From Chinchilla lanigera (Eukaryota > Chordata > Mammalia > Rodentia > Chinchillidae): a stretch of 64,000 nt of DNA. Positions 11,870-23,900 of this stretch are shown piece after piece. Position 1 is the stretch's first letter, and each line of letters opens with the position of its first letter. Where the stretch lies: the NCBI RefSeq assembly GCF_000276665.1, contig NW_004955405.1, forward strand, positions 11,201,408 to 11,265,407, written 5' to 3'. The notes beneath the pieces are model-generated. The model was not told the origin of the DNA. It searched no databases and saw nothing but the letters and a program-made list of their open reading frames with translations. The position numbers were made by a program, and so were the translations under genes.

Positions 11870-14800
11870 CACACACGATAGCTAAGATAATTGTACTACT
11901 AATTTCTATTGATTTATTGATAAGAACAGTTAATGTTTAATTGTTTGCTCAATCTTGCATATCTACAGCTGGTAACCTGGGCAACTACTGTGAAGATAAC
12001 AATAAGTAATTCAACGACTATTATTGATTTCCTATCATCTTGCTTTGCAATTCTGTATCATTTTATAGTGTTTGTGTTGTTTTTGTATTTGTTTTTGTTA
12101 TTTTGCTTTTGTTCTTTTCCCTTTAAAATATTAATAAGAAATAATAATAAGCATGAGAAACTGAAAGAGTAAATAAGGTCCAAAATGTACAATCGATATT
12201 GTGAAAAAAAGAAGAAATTGTTCCAAAGGTAAAGAAAGTAGGATGGGAGAAAGGGGAAAGGAAGGAAGGGAAAAGGAAATTAATCTGTACAAGTGAGTTA
12301 CACTACTAGTTTCTCTTAGTTCACTGAAAAGAAATGTTTGCTCTAATATCGCTTAGAGAATTTTTAAGCCTATATCTTATACTCTAACTACTTTAAAGAT
12401 AACAATACTCAATGTATTAACTATTGTTATTCTCCTCTTATTTTGTTATGAAATTTTGTTTTTCCATAAAACTTCTATGGAACAGAATCTAATTTTAAAG
12501 ATGGTCCAACAATGAATTTAAACTGACAAATTGCTTTAAAAACCTTGCTTTCTAGTTTTAATGACAAAAGAGAGCACAGAGTCAGATGCATGTATCTTAG
12601 ATTTTAGCAAAGAAGCTTCCAAAGAGTGCATGAGAGAGTGAAGGTCTCATTAAAGAACTGTTATTCAAAAGAAATGAAAAGTTTTAACAAGAAGATTTCC
12701 ATTTCAGGATCTCTGATCACTTTTGGAAGAGAGGGGAAAAGAATGAGAAGCACTTCAAAGACCAAAACACTCAATAATATGTATTAGCTGTTATAATTTT
12801 TTATGTGTCGTTATTGTTATAGTTTTTCCTGTTTTCACATGAACATGAGCTCTTCAACATTCTTATAAATTGTCTGTATAGGCACAGAAGTTTGTGTTCA
12901 ATACTACAGTTGATTTAAACTTAGGAGTATTGATTAATATGCTATAAAACAGATTCTGGTTTCAAGGTGGTCCAACAGTGAATTTAAACTACCAAGCTCA
13001 ACTAGGCAAATATAAAGTTTTGAACCTTGATGCAAAGATGGAATTGCAAAGAGCTGGAAATTTCAGGTAGATTCAAGATCAGTATTAGCAAGGACAGTCC
13101 TGAAACAACCTCCTTTCTTGTTCCATGGCACACATGACTAGCTGTTTACACTTTCTCATTACATAATGTTGAATGGTTTTGATATACACTCTATATCAAA
13201 TAAGAATAAAACCCCCGTATTCACTCATAAATCACTCCATATTTGGAATACAATATACCTCTGTATTCTTAGGGAGGCAGAAAAGGAAATACAGTATAGG
13301 TAGGAAGACTATAAAATATTTCTGGTCTCTATATCATCAGTGGAAGAAGCTAGGGAAGAAATTTCACAGAACTTAATGAAAGTTGAATAGCAGTTGGGTG
13401 AAAAGAACATTATGCAGTCAGTTATTCAGCACCTCTTGAGAAATAGCTATCACTAATAATCCATAGCAGGCATATCCCATGAAATGTTAAAGGGAATTTG
13501 TGTGGGAATTTCCTGAAATCCAAAAAGAAAGCTACTTAGCATCTGCTACTGTCTATGTGGACGGGTCACTGGGTCAGAGTTTATGGTTTAGAGAAGGGCC
13601 CTTTTCCCTGAAGAAGTATAACTTTAAAAAAAGAAAAAATAAAGTGGATAAATGAACAGAAAATAAAAACAAATTCAGAAAGGATAATAAGAAAGAAATA
13701 TTGTCTATAAACACAAGAGCTTCCAGAACATGATTTCAGCACAGAAGGGAAGCATATCAGGAGAACATTCTGCAGCACACAGAACATTCAGAAACCCACA
13801 GAAACCTTGAGTTCCAGAAACAGTGTGCAGCAAAAATAACTCAAGACATAACCCAGAAGCTAGGTGGTTAACTCTCTTTCATTATTTCCTGTGCTGGCTT
13901 ACTAGAGAGGGTCAGAAATCTAAGCCCCACTCTGTGAAAGAAGTGTAGTTACCTAAATTTTTACAGCTTTAATTATATTAGTTTGTGCTCTAGAGTGGGA
14001 ATGATCCAGGAGAGGAGACAGAAGTTGTAGCTACAGGGAAGCTAGGGAAAAAGCAAGAAGTGGAGGAAGTTAAATGAGGACTGATTTATACCAGGTTTCA
14101 GTTCTCGGAAGCAATGTTTTAGGTAGAATATTTTATAAGCTGTAGTAAATCCAAATAGGAACTGGTAAATGCTATGGGAAAACAATGTCATCTGATAAAT
14201 AGCTGTCCAGAAATTAAGGGTGTTTCAACTTGCAAGGCAAAGCTTTAGGAGTGAAGCAACTGCAATTTTCAAAAAGTCTGCCATGTAGGAGCACTGATGG
14301 TCTTTGTTCTTCCTTTTAAACTCTGGAGGAACTGGGACTAAATGGTACAAATCCTAAAGAGGCAGATTTTATCTGAAAATAGGAAAGAACACCACAGCCA
14401 TCAGACTTAAATACAAATGGGATAGGTAAAAGTTGGTAAACTTTCAGCTTTTTGATATCTACTGGTGAATATGCATAAATATATAATCAGTCAAAGAAAT
14501 GTCAGGATAAATGACCTATGAAATCCAGCCCTCCACTAAGATTCTGAAAATTTCTATGACACACCTGAAGTGAATGCTACTAGTAGTTAACATGATGGGA
14601 ATTCTGAATAGAAATGTGTAACTAAGAAGAGTTTTACAGAGTGGCTAATATTTTAGTCAAGCCTTAAAGTGCATGGATTTAAAAAGAAAGAGAAGAACTG
14701 TAAGTACATTCCAAGGATGAGGAATGATGCAATGGCAGGAAGACAGAGTTGCTCAAGGGACCTTGAGTGGACGAACCTGGCTGGACACGATTCTTAAGGG

Positions 14801-14889
14801 AATAGTGTTTAGTAAAGTTAAAAGATTGGGTAGGAGCCAGATAGAATAACATCAGTGCCTGCCGAAGTTTTTATTTCATCTCAAAGACA

Positions 14890-14939
<50 letters not shown>

Positions 14940-17900
14940 CAGACAGAAAGATAGACACAGACAGACAGAGACAGAGACAGAGACAGAGATGGAGAGAAGG
15001 AAGGAGAGAGAGGAGGATAGAGAAAAGAAAGGAGGGCTAGTATACACATTAAAAAATAATAGACTTATCAGATAGATCTGGATTCAAATTTCAATTCCAT
15101 TACCACTTGTTAGTTTCAGACCTCTCTAATCCCAGTCTCCTCATCTGTAAAATAGGGTCAATGAAAATAATGATATCCCCATCTGCTATGGTTTGGGTGT
15201 GGTTTAAGTGTGTTCTTTAAAGTTTCATGTGCTGGAGACCCCAGTGTAGTGAGTGAGGAACTTTTAAGAAGTGGGATCTACTTAAATCAAGATAAATGGA
15301 TTACAGCTAGTCTGCAGGATTTAATAAGTCCTACAGGAGTGAGCTCATTTTCAAGAGAATGGGTTATTATAAAAAGAGGGCTACTAGACCTCTTGCTCCC
15401 AGTCTCACAGGTGATCTCTCCTATCCCAACTCACACCATTACAAGCTATCCTCCATCAAGCCCTCATCAGAGCTCACTTGGTGATGCTGCTGTGTACCTC
15501 AAATCTCCAAAACTGTGAGTTAAATAAATTCCTTTTGTTTACAAAATACTCAGCCTCAGGTGATTTGTTATAGTCACACAAAATAGACTATAACACTACC
15601 TCATAGTCTGCATATTAAATGAACTACTGTGTGTAATGGAGTCTAAAGTAAGTAGCAGTAAATGTTAATTATATTCACTTTATAGAGAGGCACAGACAGA
15701 TAGACAGACAGACTCCCCAAACACACTACTCTTTAAGATGGTAAACATGAAGACAGTTATTGATTGGCCCAATTCAACCTCAATCTGTCATAAACATATC
15801 TTTTTAATCTTTGTCCTAAACTCCTTCAAGACTTCATGAGAAGATGGGAAAAAATTATAAATATTCTTGAATTGATCTTATTGCACAGTACCAGAACACT
15901 CAAACTTGCAAAATGGAGACATTTTACATCAGTAAGGGATAAGCCTCTTAAAAAATAAAACTTTGAAGAACTATGTCTAACTCCCCAAATGACCTAAAAA
16001 CCTAATTACCTTTTTCTGAAATGTAGTCATGGCTTCTCGAAATTCTTTTCCATTATCCCCTGTTTGCTGCAAAAGCTTTACATTTTCATAGAGAGTTTCA
16101 TTCAGAATGCGTTTAGTCTGAAAATTGAAAATCATAGTGAAATTATTCATACCCTTAATATTTCAATGTTTTAGACTTTTCCAAAATGATAAAACATCAG
16201 CAGTGTACACACCTGAGATTGGGAAGTAGCTCCTAGGATACCTGCAGCCACCTGCAGGAGCAGGATCAGAAGCAAGCCTATGAAAAACTGAAAAAGAAAA
16301 GGTAGATGGGTAATAACACACCATTATCCTCAGCACATTCACTAACAGCTGGGGCATTTTGACATGGCACTTTCCTTGACAGCAGGGATTGAATCACAGT
16401 TGGAGCATGAGCCATGATCTTCATTTATTCCACCCTTTGTGTCAAGCTATAAATTTTGATTCATTACTACTCAGAAACACTTGCTTCAAAAATTAACCAA
16501 GGAAAGTGTTTCAAATGAAATTTTACTGACAGAACTGTTGGTATCTGTGTGATATAAAAGAAAGGGAAGTTTTAAAACTTAAATCAATTTGTTTGAATAT
16601 TATTTTTCTTCTCCTTTTTCATCAGGTACAAACACACAAACTCAGAACTGGCTTCAAAACAGTATTCCTTCAGTACTCAATACTGCGTCATCCTGTTTTA
16701 TATGTAAATTTCTGAAATCTCCCTCACATCTACTGAATCATAATTTTTGAGAACGGAGCCCACTGATTTTTGTTTTTTTTCTGGTTTTTATTTTGGTTTT
16801 GTTTTGTTTTGTTTTTTTTAAATGGGGCTTACAAGTAAATTCTTCAAACTGCAAATTCAATCTTGTTACTCAAAAAGCAACCACTCAGGATGCTACTAGG
16901 GTCTTCTTAAACTGTCTCTGCTTCTCACAAAAAGCAAAAAAAAAAATTTCAGGAACTGACACAATCTTTATTTTATTACAGAAACAGGTCTATCCTGGCT
17001 CTGATAAAATCATGTCTAATTTATATCTGATAAACACTTGATTTTTTCTACAATATATCCATTCATCGTTTTCTATCATACGTTAAAAGTGAATTCCTGT
17101 AAGTTATTCTACCCCAACTTAGCCTCCCGAAAGCTTGCTAAGTGATAGAACGCGTTATCTCACTCCCTTACAATTTTCCTAGCATGGCATGTAGTAAACT
17201 GTATGATCTGACCACAGTCCACATTAAGGCTGTCTCCCATCACTTACTGAAAACAGCGTCTGTCCCTCCCCAGCCACACCGCAGCCTGCCAGTTCCGGGA
17301 ACAGCCCGCAATGGGCTGACTGCCAGTTTCTCTTCCTGGCTGCATCACTCTCTCACCCATACAGGCACTTTTTCACCCGCTCTGGCTTGCAAGTTCCCTC
17401 TTCTATCTTTTTCCTTCTCTTCTGGGGTCACTCACTCCCTCTACAGCTATTTGTTTACTTAGTAACCCTCCCCAGTGGGTTCCAGTTTTCTTAAGGTCTT
17501 GTGAACATTTAACACAATGTCTGGCTCTTAGAGGTGTCATGTCTCATGAAAAAAATGAATGAGTGATTAACATCTGTCTTCTCGCAGACTATCTTCTAGT
17601 CTAAGCCAAAGTAAGATAAATCAAAACCATATTAGCTTCCACATCAAATCCTCTAAGCAGAAGTTCGCATTCATCTATCTTGTCAAATCCTGTTGACAGA
17701 TAATAGGGACAAGAGATAATCTTCAGGAATCTAAAGGTTAAATATTCGGATTGGTCTGGAGAACCCACCAAGAGAAGCATGCAGCGGCTTTCTTTCATGG
17801 CACCACAACAGCCCAGGAACCCCAGGACCATGATAATGGCACCCACAGCAATCAAGATATTCACAGCAACAAAGGGGTTGGCCTCAGAATTTCCAGAAGT

Positions 17901-20900
17901 GAAGACCTGGGAATAAAGGTGAGATTAATGACACATTCCTCTCTTTGATGTTTATTTTTATCGTTTAACAAATACCAATTGAGTACCTACTATGGGTGTT
18001 TTGGGACTTTGAAATACATCCAAGCAAAAATCCCTGCCCTCATGGACCTTACACTTTGTTGAGATTACAATTTCCCAAATAATATTTTTAATTTTAAGTC
18101 ATTCTAAAATGACATTAGAAGTTGGATAGAAGAAATGTCATGGCTCTTTTAAAACTTTTTAAAAGTTGAAAAGGATGTAGTTTCCTCTTGTAGTTTTTGG
18201 TGCACACATTTTGCATTTTGTCAATGGTAATTTAAATCTTTTAATTTTTTTTAAAAAGAACCCAAGCACCATCAAAACACTTAAAGACACAATTTAAATA
18301 AATCTCAGAACCAACATGTTGAGCTCAAGAAACCATACCTAAAAGCATGAATATTGTATGATTCCAGTTATGTGAAATTCAGGAACAGGCAAAACTGTAG
18401 TGATAAAAATCAGTGTTTGCCTTGGAGCAAAGTCGGAAGGAAGGCAAAAATTGACTAAAAAGGGACAGGATGGAAGTTTTATAAGTAATAAAAATTCTTT
18501 GTATTTGGTCTTTTAAAAAGCCCAGTTCCTGAAATTCCATACCCACCTATCTTCTCATTCCCAGAAGGAGCAGTCCTTCCAGAAACTCATTATTTCATCC
18601 ACTGTTTGCGATCAGTAATAGGATATTGAGGGAAACAGCCTAGGACCCTTTATGGTGGGTGGGCTGCCTTTCGGGCGTAACTCAGTTCTCTCAGGGACAC
18701 AGGGATAATCTTTATTGCTCTCGTAACACTTGGCCTTAACCTACCCTTGTTCCTCCCTGAACGTGCAGGAATTAAAGAGCAAGAACTAGTTCCCACGCTC
18801 TACCTGTTCCCCACATCCAATCTCTTTGTCTCCTGTAGCTTCTACCTACTGGGCTGTCTCCAGCGAACACTAGCGCCCCTGCCAGCTGAAAGACTCTGGC
18901 TCCAGGAATGCCATGCAACCTGTGGGTCACAGCCACCTTCACAGCCAGTACAAAAATAACTGCTACCTCTACTTAGAATCCTTCTGTCTTGGCAACTTTT
19001 TAAAATCCATTCATGACCTATAGGAAACCTTGCTGCAACCATGAGTAGGAAGGAAACTGCTGAAATTATGCAAGCATTAAAACAGACATCTTTATTTTCC
19101 TCAGAGTCCTAGAAGTAACCAAGTTTGTAACTCTAGGATAGTCAACAAACCTGTTGGGCCCCAGCTTTCTATTTATAAAGGGAATTGTGTCAGTCAGTCC
19201 TGTGTTTTTAAAGCCTCCTTTGTCTCTAAAACTCTGCGCTAGTAGCTAATGTTTCAATCTACACATTTAAAAACTTTGATCTGTCCTAAAGATTTTCATT
19301 TGTTTGGCAGATATTTATATTTGTTTTATCATTAAGATTGTTGCTAAGAAATCCCCCTGTTAATAAACAGGAATAACATCCAGGTTATAATAGATGTGAC
19401 ATGAAAGCAGCTCTATCAACCCACTGCTAAATAGGCTCACAAGAGCATTGCAGCCAGCACAGACAAATCCTGGGGCATCAGAGAGGTAGAAGACATGCTC
19501 CTGGGCTATCAGGACTTCAGGTAGCTAGTCCAGACAGAGCAATAATGGAGCAAACGTCTACACAGGAGGCCTGCATAGTGCCGTTGGCCCCTGGGCAGCA
19601 ACTGAGGAGCTGCTTCACTGAGACTGACTAGGGCATGGGAACCCACTGCCAGGGACCGGCTGGAAAGCTGTGTGTGGACTGCCTGGCAGGCGCTCTTCCA
19701 AGTCCAGCCCAATAAATGGCTTTTCTTATGGAAGAATGAAGGAGAATTCTGAGTTCAGATGTTTGCTCCAGCAGACACAGCAGGGTTTTAAAGACTGTTT
19801 TGGATGAACACAGTCTCTGTGCGTTCTAAGAGAAGGGGAGAAAAGGGACCGTTAGGCCTAAAAGGATTCTGGAATTATCTTTGAATTAGAAGGGATTTTC
19901 TGGGGCAACGATGGCCTCCTTATGCTTTGCCTCCTGGTGCTGAATTTATCAAGGGAAAAAAAGTATCCCCTGAGGCACTCCAGCAGAAAGAGATAGCATC
20001 TCCCTGACATGCTTTTCCTTCTCAAGCTGCTGCCTTTGTTATTCCGGTAATAAAATTTAGCTCTTCTCTCGGTTTTGATTTTTTTTGTCACTAACTTCAG
20101 GAAAATACAAATCAAGCCAATTTCATATAAGTCAGGCTGGGTAATCTTGACCTGCTCATGGCAAGTGGCAGGCAGCACACAAGTCAAATCGAACTAAAGA
20201 TGCCGTCTAGCTCTATTAGTTCACTCCCGTCCCCAGATGTGGAGTCACACCCTCTCAAGGACTCCAGCGCTCCTTTAATATGTGCAGTGTGTGCAATTTC
20301 TTAACAGACTAAACACCAAATTTGTTTACCAAAAATTCTGGGGAGAAAGAAACTATTAACCAGAAATAAAAGAATAAAATGGAATACAATGCAGACTGCA
20401 TACATATCTTTAAAAGGCCAAAGCACCCAAGAATTGATGGCTGTTTGCTCTCTGCTCCATTAAGAGCCCTGAAGTCAGCCAGATTCTGCACACCTTCACC
20501 TTCCTTGGGCCCAAACATCAGATCCCCAGGCCATCAGGAAGTCAGGGTTCATTAATACAAATTATAAATGTAACTCAGAGAAATGCATACCTCATCCTCT
20601 ACTTGCCACACCCACCCCACCCTGTTTCTTTATCATGGCAAGGCATAAAATGAGGAAGCAGCTAACTTGCTCCAAGACTGTCTGGGTTCTCTTGGGGAAG
20701 AGAGGGAGATTAATTGCCAAAAAAGCTAAGCACTGCAGGAAAGGAAACAGAACAAATTTAAAGATTAATTTGTTTTTACTCTTTCTTCCCACTAGGCTGT
20801 CTCCAAAGGCATTAGCTACACCGTAGGACAGTCTAATAAATTCTAGGAGAAAATGCATGGTTCTTCATTGTAGGCTAATCTTTATAATTATCAAAAAAAA

Positions 20901-23900
20901 CCTCAAACTTGGTCTTCCTTAGTGGAAGGAGACTCTCTTCATTTGGACAGAGCATCTGAAAAGCCTGTAGCAACAGAATTTTTGATTCTAAATGGTGACA
21001 AGAGCCTAAGTAACCAACAAGAACAAGAAAACCACTCTGTATGAGGTAAGAATAGTAACTGTGGGGCAGAGATGCTGCTGAAAAAGAGAAGGGAAGGAAA
21101 AGAACAGAAGTAAGGACTCTGAAACGTGGTGCTATATAGCCCTGTATCAGAAAAGACTGACAGAACAGCAGCCCACACACTCACTCACCCTTTTCCCCTT
21201 CCTTCCATATTTCTGACACCATGGTACAGAAGAGAAATAATGCATGTGGCATCCAAAGAATGGAGCCAGAACTCACCCTATGAATTAAACTTCTTCCATA
21301 CCTGTGGAAATGGTAAAAAGCTTTGCCCCTGGGCGTCAGATACAGTGTGGTGGGCAAAATAAGTCATCTTAATCTTACACGGATAGCAAGAAGCAGGGTC
21401 ATCTCCCATCAACTAGAGAGTTACACTAGCACAACAAGCCTTTGTTGTTGGAGGGGCTGCCCTTAATGCCAGTTGCTGCAGGCAAATACCAACAATCCTT
21501 ATATTTTGCTGCCTTTAAAACATATAAGATTTTGTCTGATGTTTAGATTCATTTTCTTCTTCACTAAGAGAATTTCTTACCTCTTTTCTATTGGGTCAAC
21601 CAGAAGTTCAGCTAATTTATGGTCATTGCCTTATACTATAAAAATTGTTTTTCTTGGGGAAAAGAGGCTGTCTGTATCCTCAAATTGGTCTTAAATCCTA
21701 AAGAAGGCAAATTTCCACTTTTCTTGATATCTTGCTAGTTTTGAGATAATATCTCCTCCATTCTTCAGAGTGAATGTTTCTTGCCTAGCACGAGGTCAGG
21801 CACATAATCATTAAATATTAACTCGCATATCATCACAAAAGATTACATTAAGAAAAACACTATAGAAAGACATTTTGTTATTGTCATTACTTTGATTATT
21901 ATAAGAGAAGTCTATCACTTTATTTATATATATTTACCTCGTTACCATCTTTGCTTACTCGTATCCATATTGCTATTCCCAGGATTAAGGTACCACATAG
22001 CTGCAGAAGAAAAACAAACAATGTCAGAGTACAATTAAGATAAAATAACACACTCATGAGACATACATTTTCTATCTGGTTGTAAGAGTTTATCATTAAC
22101 TATTCCGTTACAGCCTGACAGATAAATGAGACACATTTCATATAGATAATGGCTGAATTGTTCCACTGTAATTGATAAGTCTGATAAAAATAACTGCTTC
22201 TCATCCAGAGTCCATCTATGGGCTTATAGACGAGAACTCATCTCTACAAGGCAAGAATGATTGTTTCTCAGGATTTAATTGCAATTTTGATTTTTGGCTA
22301 GATTGTAGCATACAAAAGGTATATATACAAAAACTTAAAACAGTTTAAAGAGGAAATATCTTCAGTATGCCCTTTGTTTGATCTCACAGAAGTTGTTCTG
22401 GACCAAGATGGAAGGGAATAACTGACTAATCACCAATTAGTCACTTGAGATTCGAGAGGGAAATTGAATTTTGATCCACAGAAAACAGTAGGGCATTGGA
22501 TAAAATGTGTAGCTAAGCAACAAGGGAATATAATAACCGATACTTTTTGAACCCAAACAAACTTTTAAAAATAAGTTCTTTTAGGTGGTAAAGTTTACAC
22601 AGAGAGAAAGAACAATGAAAACCAGTACTCAGTCTTAAATTCCTTTAATGACTTTACCAGATTATTTAATTTGGATCAAGGCCAATAAGTAAAATGTGAA
22701 ACACATTTTACTCTAGTATAAGGGAAACCCTTGTCTTTCAGGGTTTAAAAAAGACATATGTTGTATGCTCAAAAAAAATCAAAGATGTATTATTAGATAG
22801 CTGTGATGAGAGCAGCCTGGTAAGATACCAAAAACAGCAGGTCTTGGAGAATTTTCTAGATGTTTCTGACCCTGCCAATCTCTGACACAGAAATGTCTAA
22901 GTACTGGAAAACCCAGTAATCTTGGGGCATCACTGCTTTCAGTCACCACCAGTGAGCCCTTACCCAGAACCACTGCCTCCAGCATCAGTTTTAAAGGTTT
23001 CTCATTAGGTTTGCAGTAGAAATAAGGTCAAGAGCTTTATAAAGAAGGGAGCACAATGCAAAGCTGAATAACCATAGACTCTGACTCCCTAAAAGACCTC
23101 AGAAGTCGTCTGTCAATCTTACATGCTTATATCTGGTAATCTGAGCAACTACTCTGAAGATAATGATATGCAGTATAATACCATTGTTAATTTCCTATCA
23201 TCTTGATTTGAAATTCTGTATCATTTTTTATTTTTTTATTCTCTTTAAAATAAAAAAGTAAAAAAAAAATTGGAATACTGAGAGATTATAGTCGCATCTA
23301 GAAAATTCAGAGCAATTCCTAATCAATCCACCCTTATTAAGTATATAATTCCATTTCCACAAACTAATTCCAATTATTTTAATATGCAATTTTTGTCTCC
23401 TTCCTCCCTCTCTCTCTTCCTCTGTCCCTGTCCCTGTCTCTCTCTAACAGAAATGATTAAACAAGACGGCTTTAGAGCTCAAAAACCTCCCTGAAGTCTC
23501 CACCCCTGCCTCCTTCCACTAAATCCCTAATTTCACTTTCAAATGGGCATAAATGTTCATTTTAGCAGTTTCTTGTCAATAAATCTGTAAGGATTTATGC
23601 CAAATGATATTGAGATTCTCCAGGATTTTCAGTAAATTTAGTATATGTGCTGCCAAAGACAGTATGTTTTCAGTAATTTCATACCAACTGGATTTATTAT
23701 TGTTATATAACTTGCCCACTTATATTTTCTGTCTTTTGCTTCTCCTTTTACAGATAGATTTATAATAATTGTCTTAATAGCTGCTCTGGCCTTTAGCTTT
23801 ACTGAAAATAATATTAATTATCTTCACATTCATTATAATTACCCATGTTTTGTAATATTTATTAAACTGAAAGATAATAAGTCTCAGAAAGTGTTGTATT

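Larger units (their letters stand above)
11437..13005. repeat. Two copies of an unnamed ~110-bp repeat, the first split by L1
   Basis: 'ctacagttgattt' followed by a diverged common stretch occurs at about 11437-11486 and again at 12893-12945. The continuation 'gatggtccaacaatgaattt' (12500s) matches 'ggtggtccaacagtgaattt' (12970s). The first copy's two halves are separated by about 1 kb of L1 sequence. Family not identified. Confidence 0.6.
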
